Origin: Streptomyces sp. NBC_01235
GTDB taxonomy: Bacteria; Actinomycetota; Actinomycetes; Streptomycetales; Streptomycetaceae
Direction of reading: 5' to 3'
Length of the DNA: 64,000 nt
Assembly (NCBI RefSeq): GCF_035989285.1
Contig: NZ_CP108513.1
Span: 5,394,001-5,458,000 of the forward strand
The position numbers were made by a program, and so were the translations under genes. Positions 21,862 through 31,809 of this stretch are shown here, one piece after another. A model generated the notes under the pieces. The model was not told the origin of the DNA. It did not search any database and saw only the letters and a list, made by a program, of their open reading frames with translations. The number at the start of each line of letters is the position of its first letter. The first letter of the stretch is position 1.

Positions 21862-22599
21862 CTACCCGGCCAGCTTGACGTTCGAACCCTTCACCGAGAT
21901 CTCCACACCGTTCTTCCCCGCCTCGACCTTGTCGAGCTGGATCCCGCCGGGCAGGTCGTCGATCTTCTGCTGGAAGTCGGTGATCGAGCGCACCTCGTTC
22001 TCGGCCGCCCGGACCCCGCCGAAGCTGGGCAGCGAGTCGGCGTGCACCCGGACGGTGTCGCCGGAGACGGTGACCGTGCTGAGGACGTACACGGGCTGCG
22101 GCAGCTTGGTGCCGAGGACGGTGGCCTCGACGGCGACCTTGATCTTGCCGTTGCCGCCGTCGGAGAGCCCGACGACGTTGGCGGTGACGCCCTGCATCAC
22201 CTGCGTCGGCTCGGACTTCGCCGTCTTCAGCAGCTCGGCGTAGGTGATGGACGCGGTGCCGGTGGCGCTGGAGGCGGTGGCGGAGCTGTAGTCGCCGGAG
22301 AACTCGACGCCCCTCATGTCCGCCTGGAGGTCGTCGATACGGATCGTCTGGCCGCTGGTGCCGGTCGCCGCCTGGTAGTCCTTGATGCCGACCTCGACGT
22401 CGTCCAGCGAGCCGCCGACGACCTGGGTGAGGAACGGGAAGCCCTTGATGGAGACGTCCGGGGTGGCGGCGAGGCCCTCGTTGGCCTTCAGCTTGTCGGC
22501 CGCCTCGCCCTCCGCGAAGTTCACGGCGAGGCGGTCCGCGAGCACGAAGAGGCCGCCCAGGACCACGACGACGACCAGCAGTATTCGAAGCGCACGCAT
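21862..22599 (-). CDS. DUF2993 (LmeA-like) exported lipid-binding protein
   Basis: This 245-residue protein starts with one membrane helix or signal anchor ('LRILLVVVVVLGGLFVLADRL') followed by an extracytoplasmic domain of the DUF2993 family. Mycobacterial LmeA, a member, binds phospholipid and supports lipomannan maturation; the substrate in Streptomyces is unknown. The conserved 'VSIKGFPFLTQVVGGSLDDVEV' segment near 48-70 is the family hallmark. It stands alone between the sulfurtransferase leader and a membrane protein gene. Confidence 0.85.
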   Translation of the reverse strand: MRALRILLVVVVVLGGLFVLADRLAVNFAEGEAADKLKANEGLAATPDVSIKGFPFLTQVVGGSLDDVEVGIKDYQAATGTSGQTIRIDDLQADMRGVEFSGDYSSATASSATGTASITYAELLKTAKSEPTQVMQGVTANVVGLSDGGNGKIKVAVEATVLGTKLPQPVYVLSTVTVSGDTVRVHADSLPSFGGVRAAENEVRSITDFQQKIDDLPGGIQLDKVEAGKNGVEISVKGSNVKLAG

Positions 22600-22708
22600 G
22601 CGGTAGTTCCCCCTGACATCACTGACGACGGTTCAAGGTAACCCTCCGCGGAAGGGCGGCCGCCGAATTGTCGATCACCTGTGACAGACCCTGACCGCTC
22701 CTGCTTCC

Positions 22709-23944
22709 CTATGCCAGCGCCCGCCCCAGCACGTACACCGCCGGTGCGGCGGCCGCCAGCGGCAGGGCCACGCCCGCCGTGAAGTGGACGAAGCGGGAAG
22801 GGTAGTCGTAGCTCGCGACCCGGTGACCGATGAGCGCGCACGCCCCCGCGCCCGCGCCGAGCAGCGCGCCCTTGGCGCCCAGCCCGGTCATCCCGCCGAC
22901 CGCGATGCCCGCACCCGCCGCGGCGAGCAGGGCCACGACGACGGAGGCCGGGGTGGGCAGCGGCAGCGCCCGGGCCAGGACGGCCACCGCCACCGCGGCC
23001 GCGCCGACCGTCACCGCGTCCGGCTCGGCGCCGAGGTGCCCGGTGGCGAGGATGGCCAGCGCGGAGGAGGCGACGGTCGCCATCAGGCCGTACATGCGCT
23101 CGTCGGGGTCGGCGTGCGAGCGCAGTTGGAGGACGAGGCAGAGCAGCACCCAGACGCCGAGGGTGCCGAGGATCGCGGCGGGCGCGTGTTCGCGGCCGGC
23201 CGCGAGGAGCGCGACGTCCGAGACCAGCGCGCCCAGGAAGGCCAGCGCGATGCCCTGCCGGGCCGGCCACATGCCGTTCAGCCGGAACCAGCCCGCCGCC
23301 GTGACGGCCTGGAGGACGACGAGCGGGACGAGGAGCGCGTACGAGCCGATCGCCGCCCCACCGGAGAGGAGCAGTCCGAGGAGCGCGGTGAGCGCGGCGG
23401 GCTGCATACCCGGCTCGATGATCGGCGAACGGCCCTCCAGGCGGGCCCGCTGGGCGTCGGTGACGCGGGCGTTGCCGGCGAGGGTGGCGGGGCCGTAGGC
23501 CGCGGCGGCGGCTCCGGCCTCGGGTGCCGGCTCCGGTGCCGGTGCCGATGTTTGTATGGACGGCGTGTAGGCCGGCTGTTGCTGTGCCGGGGCCTGCTGC
23601 CAGCGGTACGCGGACGCGTAGTCGTTGGCGTCGCTGTTGCCGTTGCTGTTGGGGTTGCCGTTGCCGTACGCGGACTGGGGGTGCCCGTAGGCCGGGGCCT
23701 CGCCCGTCCGGGGCGGCAGGTGGGCGGCCTGGGCGGGGTCGGCCGCGTTGACCGGCGGCTGGACGCTCGTCTCCCAGGTCTGGCCCTGCCACTGCTGCGT
23801 GTACTGGAGGTGGGCCTGCGGGTCCGGGTCGCCGTACCCCTGCTGCTGCCCGGGCCACTCCTGCTGGTCGTAGCCCTGGTAACCCTGGTTGCCCTGGTTC
23901 CCCTGATGCGGCTGGTACGGCTGATACGGCTGCTCGTCGGTCAT
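22709..23944 (-). CDS. Polytopic membrane protein with Gln/Tyr/Pro-rich N-terminus
   Basis: This protein of 411 residues has a disordered N-terminal third rich in Gln, Tyr, Pro and Asn (repeats such as QPYQPYQPHQ and NQGNQGYQGY) followed, from about residue 185, by about eight hydrophobic helices. No enzymatic motif is seen. The family is a Streptomyces conserved hypothetical. ATG 23944 lies two bases after the stop of the MoaD-like gene and has GGAGGG upstream, so the two genes are translationally coupled. Confidence 0.75.
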   Translation of the reverse strand: MTDEQPYQPYQPHQGNQGNQGYQGYDQQEWPGQQQGYGDPDPQAHLQYTQQWQGQTWETSVQPPVNAADPAQAAHLPPRTGEAPAYGHPQSAYGNGNPNSNGNSDANDYASAYRWQQAPAQQQPAYTPSIQTSAPAPEPAPEAGAAAAAYGPATLAGNARVTDAQRARLEGRSPIIEPGMQPAALTALLGLLLSGGAAIGSYALLVPLVVLQAVTAAGWFRLNGMWPARQGIALAFLGALVSDVALLAAGREHAPAAILGTLGVWVLLCLVLQLRSHADPDERMYGLMATVASSALAILATGHLGAEPDAVTVGAAAVAVAVLARALPLPTPASVVVALLAAAGAGIAVGGMTGLGAKGALLGAGAGACALIGHRVASYDYPSRFVHFTAGVALPLAAAAPAVYVLGRALA

Positions 23945-23946
23945 CG

Positions 23947-24201
23947 TCACCCTCCTGCGAACGGCGGGAGCACCTCGACCGTGCCGCCATCGGCCAGCCG
24001 TACCGTCTCATGTTCGCGGGTGCCCACGGGGTCACCGTCGACGAGGAACGAGCATCGCTGCAGGACCCGCACGAGTTCGCCAGGGTGTCGCGCACGCGCG
24101 GCGTCGAGGGCCTCGGCGAGGGTGTCCGCGTCGTACGGCTCCTCGGCGACCCCGGCCGCGGCCTTGGCGGCCGCCCAGTAGCGCACCGTGACCTTTGGCA
24201 T
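23947..24201 (-). CDS. MoaD/ThiS-family ubiquitin-like protein
   Basis: This 84-residue beta-grasp protein ends in Gly-Gly ('VEVLPPFAGG'), the C-terminus that is adenylated and thiocarboxylated in sulfur carriers such as MoaD and ThiS. The start 'MPKVTVRYWAAAKAAAG' is typical of MoaD. It could serve molybdopterin synthesis or another thiocarboxylate pathway; no MoaE or MoeB partner is in the window. It is coupled to the downstream membrane protein gene. Confidence 0.88.
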   Translation of the reverse strand: MPKVTVRYWAAAKAAAGVAEEPYDADTLAEALDAARARHPGELVRVLQRCSFLVDGDPVGTREHETVRLADGGTVEVLPPFAGG

Positions 24202-24238
24202 CTCGTTCCTCAATCAGTCGGCTGTGTACACGGTCAGG

Positions 24239-25078
24239 CTAGCCCGCCCGTGTGACCGCCCAGTCCCCGATGCGGGCCAGCAGGCCGTCGTCGGCCGCGT
24301 GCTCGGCGTGACCCATGCCGGGCTCCAGCCAGAGTTCGCCGTGGTCACCGGCGGCCTCGGCGAGCATCCGGGGATGATCGAGGGGGAAGTAGCCGTCCTG
24401 GTCGCCGTGCACGATCAGCAACGGAGTGGGCGCGATCTTCGGGACCGCCTCGACCGGAGACAGCGGTACAGGATCCCATTCGCGGTGGTGAATACGGGTG
24501 CGGAAGCCGTAGCGGCCGACCAGGCGGCCCTCGGGGCGGGTGACCAGCCAGTGCAGTCGGCGCATGGGGGCCGTGCCGCGGTAGTACCAGCGGGCGGGCG
24601 CGCTCACGGAGACGACGGCGTCCACCGTCCCCGCGTGCAGCGCAGCGTGCCGCAGGACCACCGAGCCGCCCATCGAGAAGCCGACGGTCGCCACGCGCGC
24701 GTGCCCGAGCGAGCGCGCCCACCGCACGGCGGCGGCGAGGTCGAGCACCTCGCGGTCGCCGACGGTGGAGTGCCCGCCGGAGCGGCCGTGCCCCCGGAAG
24801 GAGAAGGTGACGACGGCCCCGTACCGGGCGAAGGCGGACGCCACGCGCCGCACGTGCGGGCGGTCCACGTCCCCCGTGAACCCGTGGGCGATCACGAACA
24901 CGGGGTGACGGGCGGATGGCGCGGAGGCGTCGTATACAACCTCACCCGGTTCGTATACGGAATCGATGGAAATCCCGTCGCCGGTGGGCAGAAACGTCCG
25001 CAAAGGTGTGCGCCTGACCGTCTCGGAATTCGGACGAACGGTGGAACGTGCCCCATGACCTGCCGGACCGCTGCTCAT
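24239..25078 (-). CDS. Alpha/beta hydrolase
   Basis: This 279-residue protein has the alpha/beta-hydrolase fold with nucleophile elbow '[10 protein letters not shown]' (Ser near 142), acid in '[14 protein letters not shown]' and catalytic His in '[12 protein letters not shown]'. The oxyanion region is 'VIAHGFTGD'. It is likely an esterase or lipase-like enzyme of the cytoplasm. It diverges from glnR, with 206 bases between the two starts. Substrate unknown. Confidence 0.85.
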   Translation of the reverse strand: MSSGPAGHGARSTVRPNSETVRRTPLRTFLPTGDGISIDSVYEPGEVVYDASAPSARHPVFVIAHGFTGDVDRPHVRRVASAFARYGAVVTFSFRGHGRSGGHSTVGDREVLDLAAAVRWARSLGHARVATVGFSMGGSVVLRHAALHAGTVDAVVSVSAPARWYYRGTAPMRRLHWLVTRPEGRLVGRYGFRTRIHHREWDPVPLSPVEAVPKIAPTPLLIVHGDQDGYFPLDHPRMLAEAAGDHGELWLEPGMGHAEHAADDGLLARIGDWAVTRAG

Positions 25079-25284
25079 GTGGGCTATTCTGCTGGACAGA
25101 GGACTCGGGCAGCGTAGCCCCCGGGTCCTTTTGTGCTTTCGGACCCGTTGTATACGAAGTGGCGACCGGGCGGGAAACGCCAGGTGACCGCGGGTGTACA
25201 GGCACCCGGGAACGCAGCGCAGACCGCAGTGCAGTGCCGCAGTGCCGCAAACGTCCTCGCAGGGACCGAGGAGGAACCAGACGT

Positions 25285-26073
25285 ATGAGTTCTCTGCTGC
25301 TCCTGACCAATGCCCTCCAGCCGTCGACGGAGGTGCTTCCCGCTCTCGGCCTGCTCCTGCACAACGTGCGAGTGGCCCCGGCGGAAGGCCCCGCCCTCGT
25401 CGACACCCCGGGCGCCGACGTCATCCTCATCGACGGGCGCCGTGACCTGCCCCAGGTCCGCAGCCTCTGCCAGCTGCTGCGCTCCACCGGCCCCGGCTGT
25501 CCGCTCATCCTCGTCGTGACCGAGGGCGGCCTCGCGGCCGTCACCGCCGACTGGGGCATCGACGACGTCCTCCTCGACACCGCCGGCCCGGCGGAGGTCG
25601 AGGCACGGCTGCGGCTGGCCATGGGCCGCCAGCAGATCGTCAACGACGACTCCCCCATGGAGATCCGCAACGGCGACCTGTCGGTCGACGAGGCGACGTA
25701 CAGCGCGAAACTGAAGGGCCGGGTCCTCGACCTCACCTTCAAGGAGTTCGAGCTGCTGAAGTACCTGGCCCAGCACCCGGGCCGGGTGTTCACACGTGCA
25801 CAGCTGCTCCAGGAGGTCTGGGGCTACGACTACTTCGGCGGCACCCGTACGGTCGACGTCCACGTACGACGGCTGCGCGCGAAGCTCGGCCCGGAGCACG
25901 AGTCGCTGATCGGGACCGTGCGGAACGTGGGTTATCGATTCGTTACCCCTGAGAAGGGGGAACGCGCCACGGACGAGGCGAAGGCCAAGACCGACCGGCC
26001 GGAGCGGTCAAACACGGAGGATGCGGACAACGCGGCCGACCTGGAGACCGAAGAGGTCTCGGCGGAGGCGTAG
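25285..26073 (+). CDS. glnR: GlnR, global nitrogen regulator (orphan OmpR-type)
   Basis: GlnR controls nitrogen assimilation genes (glnA, amtB, nirB and others) in Streptomyces. It is an atypical, orphan OmpR-type regulator: the receiver-like domain (1-115) lacks the full phosphorylation pocket, and the winged-helix DNA-binding domain spans about 125-225 ('[20 protein letters not shown]', '[21 protein letters not shown]', '[10 protein letters not shown]'). The sequence from the start '[20 protein letters not shown]' matches GlnR as I know it. GAGGAGG precedes the ATG. The acidic, low-complexity tail (230-262) is variable between species. No sensor kinase is adjacent, as expected. Confidence 0.95.
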   Translation: MSSLLLLTNALQPSTEVLPALGLLLHNVRVAPAEGPALVDTPGADVILIDGRRDLPQVRSLCQLLRSTGPGCPLILVVTEGGLAAVTADWGIDDVLLDTAGPAEVEARLRLAMGRQQIVNDDSPMEIRNGDLSVDEATYSAKLKGRVLDLTFKEFELLKYLAQHPGRVFTRAQLLQEVWGYDYFGGTRTVDVHVRRLRAKLGPEHESLIGTVRNVGYRFVTPEKGERATDEAKAKTDRPERSNTEDADNAADLETEEVSAEA

Positions 26074-26166
26074 TACCCGCCGGTAGGTCCCGGCACCCGC
26101 TCAGGAAGGGCGTTGCTCCCGCACAGGAAGCTTCAGTACGCCCTGCCCAGAGCGGGTCCATCCGCG

Positions 26167-26172
26167 TAGACT
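26167..26172 (+). promoter_or_regulatory. -10 element of a leaderless LacI-gene promoter
   Basis: TAGACT sits exactly at -12 to -7 from the GTG at 26179, and no RBS is present. This fits a leaderless transcript. Confidence 0.5.
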
Positions 26173-26178
26173 CCGCGC

Positions 26179-27207
26179 GTGGCCAAGGTGACTCGGGATG
26201 ATGTGGCGCGACTGGCGGGAACTTCGACCGCCGTCGTCAGCTATGTCATCAACAACGGACCCCGGCCGGTCGCCCCGGCCACGCGCGAGCGTGTCCTCGC
26301 CGCCATCAAGGAACTGGGGTACCGGCCCGACCGGGTCGCCCAGGCGATGGCGTCCCGGCGCACCGACCTCATAGGCCTGATCATCCCGGACGCCCGTCAG
26401 CCGTTCTTCGGCGAGATGGCGCACGCGGTCGAGCAGGCCGCCTCCGAGCGCGGAAAGATGGTGCTGGTCGGCAACACCGACTACGTCGCCGAGCGCGAGG
26501 TCCACTATCTGCGGGCGTTCCTCGGCATGCGCGTCTCGGGCCTCATCCTCGTCAGCCACGCCCTGAACGACCTGGCGGCCGCCGAGATCGACGCGTGGGA
26601 CGCCCGGGTGGTGCTGCTGCACGAACGCCCCGAGGCGATCGACGACGTCGCCGTCGTCACCGACGACCTGGGCGGCGCCCAGCTCGCCGTACGCCACCTC
26701 CTGGAGCACGGCCACGACTACGTGGCCTGTGTCGGCGGCACCGCGGAGACCCCCTCCGTCGGCGACCCCGTCTCCGACCACGTCGAGGGCTGGCGGCGCG
26801 CGATGGACGAAGCCGGGCTGAGCACGGAGGGCCGGCTCTTCGAGGCGCCGTACAACCGCTACGACGCCTACCAGGTCGCCCTGGAGATCCTCGCCGGACC
26901 CCGGCGCCCGCCCGCGATCTTCTGCTCCACCGACGACCAGGCGATCGGCGTGCTGCGCGCGGCGCGCGAGCTGCGCATCGACGTACCGGGCGAGCTGGCG
27001 CTCATCGGCTTCGACGACATCAAGGAGGCCGGCCTCGCTGACCCGCCCATGACAACGATCGCATCGGACCGCTCGGCGATGGCCCGCGCGGCGGTCGACC
27101 TCGTCCTGGACGACGGGCTGCGGGTCGTGGGCTCCCGGCGCGAGCGGCTGAAGGTGTTCCCGTCGCGACTGGTCGTGCGGCGCTCGTGCGGCTGCGGCTG
27201 CGGCTGA
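26179..27207 (+). CDS. LacI family transcriptional regulator
   Basis: This 342-residue LacI/GalR regulator has the N-terminal helix-turn-helix and hinge ('[23 protein letters not shown]', 4-26) followed by a periplasmic-binding-protein-like effector domain ('[25 protein letters not shown]'; '[21 protein letters not shown]'). Such proteins usually repress sugar-use genes until a sugar binds, but no sugar genes are adjacent, so the regulon and ligand are unknown. The C-terminus ends in an unusual 'SCGCGCG' cysteine/glycine run. GTG start, probably leaderless. Confidence 0.9.
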   Translation: MAKVTRDDVARLAGTSTAVVSYVINNGPRPVAPATRERVLAAIKELGYRPDRVAQAMASRRTDLIGLIIPDARQPFFGEMAHAVEQAASERGKMVLVGNTDYVAEREVHYLRAFLGMRVSGLILVSHALNDLAAAEIDAWDARVVLLHERPEAIDDVAVVTDDLGGAQLAVRHLLEHGHDYVACVGGTAETPSVGDPVSDHVEGWRRAMDEAGLSTEGRLFEAPYNRYDAYQVALEILAGPRRPPAIFCSTDDQAIGVLRAARELRIDVPGELALIGFDDIKEAGLADPPMTTIASDRSAMARAAVDLVLDDGLRVVGSRRERLKVFPSRLVVRRSCGCGCG

Positions 27208-27337
27208 CCGTATGAGGGTTGTCTGAGAGACCTCCGCAGACTCGCGGATCCGTCTTTATTTCGGACGAACGAGGTTCTGGCGGCGTTCTCAGGGAGCACT
27301 CAGGGAGCTCTCATGGTTGAGCGACAAGCTTCTTTCC

Positions 27338-28564
27338 ATGACCGAGAGCATCCGCCGCAGCGGCGAGTACGAGAACTTCGAGAACCCGTACCAGGCCCCG
27401 TACGAGGGCGCCCAGCAGCAGGCCTCCTCCCCCGTGAGCTCTGCTCCGACGAGCTCCTCTCCGGTGAACCCGGAGTGGCCGCCCCCGCCGGCGTACCAGC
27501 CCGCCGCCGACCGGACCGCGCAGCAGCCGGTGGTCACGGCGCAGCAGCCGGTGGTCGAGCCGACCGCGGTGTGGCAGACGCAGACGGCGTCCGCGTCCGG
27601 GTCCGCCGGGGGCAACGGCCACGACGGCCACGGCGGCGGAACCGCTCACCGGACCCCGGTCACAGCCGAACCCGCCCCCCGCAGGAAGCGCACCCGCGGC
27701 CCGCTCGCGCTGCTCGCGGCCGTGGCGATCGTCGCGGCGGCCATAGGCGGCGGCACTGCCTACGGCATCCAGGAGCTCACCGGCAAGGACGAGGTGGTCT
27801 CCTCGTCCACCACCACCAACGTGGTGCCCTCCAGCAAGACGGGTGACGTGGCCACCATCGCGGCGGCGGTCAGCCCGAGCGTCGTCGAGGTCAGCGCCAC
27901 GCTCAGCAACGGAACGTCCACCGGCTCCGGCGTGATCATCACCAGCGGCGGCGAGGTCGTCACCAACAACCACGTCATCTCCGGCGCGAACTCGATCAAG
28001 GTGACGACCAGCGACGGCAAGTCGTACACCGCGAAGGTCGTCGGCACCGACAGCAAGAAGGACCTCGCGCTGATCAAGCTGGAGAACGCGTCCGGCCTGA
28101 AGGCGGCGACCCTCGGCAACTCCGACGGCGTCAAGGTCGGCGACACGGTCGTGGCGATCGGCTCCCCCGAGGGCCTGACCGGCACCGTCACCAGCGGCAT
28201 CGTCTCCGCACTCAACCGGGACGTGACCGTCTCGACGGACGAGAGCCAGAGCCAGAGCCAGCAGGGCGGCGGGGACGGCAACTGGCCGTTCCAGTTCGGC
28301 GGCCAACAGTTCAACGGCGACACGGGCACGTCCACGACGACATACAAGGCGCTCCAGACCGACGCCTCGCTGAACCCCGGCAACTCCGGCGGCGCGCTCA
28401 TCGACGCGAGCGGCAACATCATCGGCATCAACTCCGCGATGTACTCCGCCGCGACGGACTCGTCCTCCTCCGACGCCGGCAGTGTCGGCCTCGGCTTCGC
28501 CATCCCGATCAACACCGTCAAGGCCGACCTCGCCACGCTGCGGGCCGGCGGCTCCGACAGCTGA
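27338..28564 (+). CDS. HtrA-like membrane-anchored serine protease
   Basis: This 408-residue S1C-type protease has a long Pro/Gln-rich cytoplasmic N-terminus (1-115), one membrane helix (about 120-140) and an extracellular trypsin-like domain. Catalytic residues are His in 'VTNNHVISGA', Asp in 'SKKDLALIKL' and Ser in 'NPGNSGGALIDASG'. No PDZ domain is visible after the protease domain, unlike classical HtrA. ATG 27338 is chosen over the slightly longer frame. It lies just upstream of a CssRS-like two-component system. In S. lividans the homologous regulator controls HtrA-like proteases, so this is a likely secretion-stress quality-control protease. Confidence 0.9.
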   Translation: MTESIRRSGEYENFENPYQAPYEGAQQQASSPVSSAPTSSSPVNPEWPPPPAYQPAADRTAQQPVVTAQQPVVEPTAVWQTQTASASGSAGGNGHDGHGGGTAHRTPVTAEPAPRRKRTRGPLALLAAVAIVAAAIGGGTAYGIQELTGKDEVVSSSTTTNVVPSSKTGDVATIAAAVSPSVVEVSATLSNGTSTGSGVIITSGGEVVTNNHVISGANSIKVTTSDGKSYTAKVVGTDSKKDLALIKLENASGLKAATLGNSDGVKVGDTVVAIGSPEGLTGTVTSGIVSALNRDVTVSTDESQSQSQQGGGDGNWPFQFGGQQFNGDTGTSTTTYKALQTDASLNPGNSGGALIDASGNIIGINSAMYSAATDSSSSDAGSVGLGFAIPINTVKADLATLRAGGSDS

Positions 28565-28603
28565 ACACTCACTGAGCTTCGCCGAACAAGCAGGGAGTAC
28601 GTC

Positions 28604-28828
28604 ATGATCAAGCAGGTTTCGCACACGGTCACCGGTTACGGCGCGGCCGACCTCGCTCTGGCCCTCGACGTGGCGTACGAGCTGCACGCGCCGGTGGCAC
28701 CGACCCGGGCGCCCGAGGTGGCGGCCCCGCAGCTCACGGCCCCGCAGCTGATGGGCCTGCGCACCACGGCCGCCCGCCCGCACCAGCGCAAGGTCCAGCT
28801 GAACCGGCTCGCGGCACTGCGCGGCTGA
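28604..28828 (+). CDS. Small conserved hypothetical protein between htrA and cssRS
   Basis: This 74-residue protein starts 'MIKQVSHTVTGYGAADLALA', then is Pro/Ala-rich ('APQLTAPQLMG') and ends with a basic amphipathic segment ('HQRKVQLNRLAALRG'). GGGAG lies 8 bases before the ATG. It sits 39 bases after the protease gene and 117 bases before the response regulator, suggesting membership of the same stress operon. No family is recognised. Confidence 0.6.
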   Translation: MIKQVSHTVTGYGAADLALALDVAYELHAPVAPTRAPEVAAPQLTAPQLMGLRTTAARPHQRKVQLNRLAALRG

Positions 28829-28945
28829 TCTCACCCCACCCCACTCTTTACGCGCACACCGGGAACCGTGCGAGGCTGAAGTCACTCAGCACGTTCAGCA
28901 GGTCCAGCCTCCCGTCGTCCCACCGCACCTGAGGAAATCACGCCC

Positions 28946-29683
28946 ATGAGCCCCGCCGAAGGCGACCGTGACACCCAGCGCATCCTGATCGTCGACGACG
29001 AGCCGGCGGTGCGCGAAGCACTCCAGCGCAGCCTCGCCTTCGAGGGCTACGACACGGAGGTCGCCGTGGACGGCGCGGACGCGCTGGAGAAGGCCACGGC
29101 CTACCACCCCGACCTGGTGGTGCTGGACATCCAGATGCCGCGCATGGACGGCCTCACCGCGGCCCGCCGCATCCGGGGCGCAGGCGACACGACCCCCATC
29201 CTGATGCTGACGGCCCGCGACACGGTCGGCGACCGCGTGACGGGACTGGACGCCGGGGCGGACGACTACCTGGTCAAGCCGTTCGAACTGGACGAGCTGT
29301 TCGCCCGGGTGCGGGCGTTGCTGCGGCGCAGCTCCTACGCGGCGGCGGCCGGAGCGGGCGCGGTCGAGGAGGACGAGGCCCTCACCTTCGGCGACCTGCG
29401 CATGGACCTCGCGACGCGGGAAGTGACACGGGGCGGGCGCCCGGTCGAACTCACCCGCACGGAGTTCACGCTCCTGGAGATGTTCATGGCGCACCCGCGC
29501 CAGGTCCTCACCCGTGAGCAGATCCTGAAGGCCGTCTGGGGCTTCGACTTCGAGCCGTCGTCCAACTCGCTGGACGTGTACGTGATGTACCTGCGCCGCA
29601 AGACGGAAGCAGGCGGAGAACCGCGCCTCGTGCACACCGTGCGGGGCGTCGGGTACGTGTTGCGACAGGGCGGGTCGGAGTGA
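28946..29683 (+). CDS. cssR: CssR-like response regulator (OmpR family)
   Basis: This 245-residue response regulator has a full receiver domain (phospho-acceptor Asp in '[14 protein letters not shown]', Lys in 'DYLVKPFEL') and an OmpR winged helix (from about 145: '[20 protein letters not shown]', '[13 protein letters not shown]', '[11 protein letters not shown]'). It overlaps the following kinase gene by 4 bases. Gene order with an HtrA protease upstream matches the S. coelicolor SCO4157-4155 locus, whose S. lividans counterpart was described as a CssRS-type secretion-stress system. The name rests on that synteny. Confidence 0.82.
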   Translation: MSPAEGDRDTQRILIVDDEPAVREALQRSLAFEGYDTEVAVDGADALEKATAYHPDLVVLDIQMPRMDGLTAARRIRGAGDTTPILMLTARDTVGDRVTGLDAGADDYLVKPFELDELFARVRALLRRSSYAAAAGAGAVEEDEALTFGDLRMDLATREVTRGGRPVELTRTEFTLLEMFMAHPRQVLTREQILKAVWGFDFEPSSNSLDVYVMYLRRKTEAGGEPRLVHTVRGVGYVLRQGGSE

Positions 29684-31128
29684 ACAAGCTCGTACGACGG
29701 TTCCGGACCCTTCCCATTCGGGCCCGGCTGTCGATGCTCGTCGCTGCCGCTGTGGCGTTCGCGGTGGCGGCGGTTTCGGTGACTTGCTGGTTCATCGTGC
29801 AGGGGAAGCTGTACGAGGAGCTGAACAACGACCTGCAGTCGGGCGTCGAACATCCGCAGCCGACGAACGCGGTGGCCGCCGCCCTCGACACCTGCGCTCA
29901 GTCGCCGTCCGATTCGTTCAACTTCGGGCCGCGTTTCAAGGGCTACTCCCAGCTGGTCCAGTCGGACGGCAAGTCGTGCATCTACGGCGGCTCCACAGCG
30001 CTGGTGAAGGTCACCGGCAGCGACAGGAACGTGGCCAAGAACCCGCAAGAGGGGATCATCCGTAACGGCGTCGACAGTGACGGCAACCCGGTGCGCGTCC
30101 TGACCACGCCGCTCATCGTCGAGGGCTCCGGCGGCCGGTACGTCGTCAAGGACACCGCCCTCCTCGTCGCCGTATCGATGAAGAGCACCGAATCCACCCT
30201 CAACGAGCTCGCCCTGATCCTCCTGCTCGTCTCCGGCGTCGGAGTCATCGGAGCCGGAGCCGCCGGTCTGGCCGTGGCACGGGCCGGCCTGCGCCCCGTC
30301 GACAAGCTCACCGAGGCCGTCGAGCACGTGGCCCGCACCGAGGACCTGAGCGTGCGCATCCCGGTGGAGGACGACGCCGAGGACGAAGTAGCCCGTCTCT
30401 CCCGCTCCTTCAACTCCATGACGTCCTCCCTCGCCAACTCCCGCGAGCTGCAACAGCAGTTGATCGCGGACGCCGGGCACGAGCTCCGCACGCCCCTCAC
30501 CTCCCTCCGCACCAACATCGAGCTCCTCACCCGCAGCGAGGAGACGGGCCGCCCGATCCCCCCGGCGGACCGCAAGGCGCTGCTCGCCTCCGTGAAGGCG
30601 CAGATGACGGAACTGGCGTCGCTCATAGGCGACCTGCAAGAACTGTCCCGCTCGGAGAGCCAGCGCGGCGAACGCGTGCAGGTGGTCTCGCTGGAGGACA
30701 CGGTGGAATCGGCGCTGCGCCGAGCCCGGCTGCGCGGCCCGGAGCTCACCATCACCGCCGACCTCCAGCCCTGGTACGTCCGCGCGGAGCCCTCCGCCCT
30801 GGAGCGCGCGGTCGTCAACATCCTCGACAACGCCGTGAAGTTCAGCCCCGAGGGCGGAACGATCGAGGTGGAACTCGGCAGCGGCATCCTGACCGTCCGG
30901 GACCACGGCCCCGGCATCCCCGCCGAGGAACTCCCCCACGTCTTCGACCGCTTCTGGCGCTCCCCGAGCGCACGGGCGCTGCCGGGCTCGGGCCTCGGCC
31001 TGTCGATCGTGGCGCGGACGGTGCAGCAGGCGGGCGGCGAGATCGCGCTGGCCCGCGCGGAGGGCGGCGGCACGGTGGCGACGATGCGGTTGCCGGGGGC
31101 GCCTACGGCTCCGCCGGAGGCGGGGTAA
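29680..31128 (+). CDS. cssS: CssS-like sensor histidine kinase
   Basis: This 482-residue membrane kinase has two membrane helices (about 18-40 and 180-205) flanking an extracellular sensor domain of about 140 residues, then HAMP (about 205-260), a HisKA domain with the phospho-His in '[20 protein letters not shown]' and an HATPase domain ('NILDNAVKF', 'VRDHGPGIP', 'GSGLGLSIV'). GTG start overlapping cssR (GTGA). The sensor domain has two cysteines that could form a disulfide. It probably senses misfolded secreted protein or cell-envelope stress and signals to the adjacent regulator. Confidence 0.85.
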   Translation: MNKLVRRFRTLPIRARLSMLVAAAVAFAVAAVSVTCWFIVQGKLYEELNNDLQSGVEHPQPTNAVAAALDTCAQSPSDSFNFGPRFKGYSQLVQSDGKSCIYGGSTALVKVTGSDRNVAKNPQEGIIRNGVDSDGNPVRVLTTPLIVEGSGGRYVVKDTALLVAVSMKSTESTLNELALILLLVSGVGVIGAGAAGLAVARAGLRPVDKLTEAVEHVARTEDLSVRIPVEDDAEDEVARLSRSFNSMTSSLANSRELQQQLIADAGHELRTPLTSLRTNIELLTRSEETGRPIPPADRKALLASVKAQMTELASLIGDLQELSRSESQRGERVQVVSLEDTVESALRRARLRGPELTITADLQPWYVRAEPSALERAVVNILDNAVKFSPEGGTIEVELGSGILTVRDHGPGIPAEELPHVFDRFWRSPSARALPGSGLGLSIVARTVQQAGGEIALARAEGGGTVATMRLPGAPTAPPEAG

Positions 31129-31462
31129 TAGGTTCAGCTTCCTGCCAGAAGATCTCTTCGATCACGATCTGCGGATCATCGGTTCGGCGAACGAAGGTGT
31201 ACTTCAGCCAGCCGTTGCCGTTGTCGAACAAGCAGACGCGGCGGCCCTTCGGATCAGTGGACCAAATCGGCATGACCTGCATGCCGTCGGGAAGCCCGGC
31301 ATCGGCGTCGATACCTCGGAAATACGGGTCCTTCGCGGTGACCAGTTCGCCACGCGCGACCAGGACGATCTCACGAACGTGGTCGGGCAGTGCTTCGAAG
31401 GCAGCGAGAGCATCGATCCGCCAGTCCATCTGCCAGGGAGGTCCCATGAACCCATCATTCAC
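31103..31462 (-). CDS. Putative RelE/ParE-like toxin partner of a DUF6247 protein
   Basis: This protein of about 119 residues has a core 'ALAAFEALPDHVREIVLVARGELV' helix pair followed by beta strands ('GRRVCLFDNGNGWLKYTFVRR', 'IVIEEIFW'). The order helix-helix-sheet and the size are compatible with RelE/ParE toxins, and homologues are often annotated as cytotoxic translational repressors. GTG 31462 overlaps the DUF6247 stop (GTGA), giving translational coupling; ATG 31447 is an alternative start. Its 3' end overlaps the convergent kinase gene by 26 bases. Toxicity is inferred, not shown. Confidence 0.6.
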   Translation of the reverse strand: MNDGFMGPPWQMDWRIDALAAFEALPDHVREIVLVARGELVTAKDPYFRGIDADAGLPDGMQVMPIWSTDPKGRRVCLFDNGNGWLKYTFVRRTDDPQIVIEEIFWQEAEPITPPPAEP

Positions 31463-31809
31463 TCGCCGGGCTCCAGTTCTCGCACCCGGTAGTGAATCTT
31501 CGACGCCTCTTCGAGGAGAGCCTTGGCCTCGTTGATGTCGGTGCACTCGTACGCGGCTCGGTGTTCGAGATCGCGCACGTGCGCGTCCAACTTGGGGTCG
31601 CGGGCAATGGCGTACTCACCCCACCAAAGGGCCATGAACGCGTGCACAGGGGTCACGTTGTATGCGTCGGCGATCGCCCACTTCCAGTGCTCGTCGAAAC
31701 TCGGGAGCAGCTCGGGAGTGTGCTGGGCAATGGCCGCTCGCAGCGCCTTCGGCGTCCGCTCGGGCATGGGCGGGATGATCTGGTCGTTTTCCGTGGCGTG
31801 AGCAGTCAT
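31459..31809 (-). CDS. DUF6247 family protein (antitoxin-like)
   Basis: This 116-residue helical protein ('MTAHATENDQIIPPMPER', 'HWKWAIADAYNVTPVHAFMALWWGEY', 'EAKALLEEASKIHYRVRELEPG') matches the Streptomyces DUF6247 family as I recall it. ATG 31809 has GGAGGG 8 bases upstream. It is upstream of, and coupled to, a toxin-like gene, the usual order of type II toxin-antitoxin operons (antitoxin first). No DNA-binding motif is obvious. Confidence 0.65.
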   Translation of the reverse strand: MTAHATENDQIIPPMPERTPKALRAAIAQHTPELLPSFDEHWKWAIADAYNVTPVHAFMALWWGEYAIARDPKLDAHVRDLEHRAAYECTDINEAKALLEEASKIHYRVRELEPGE

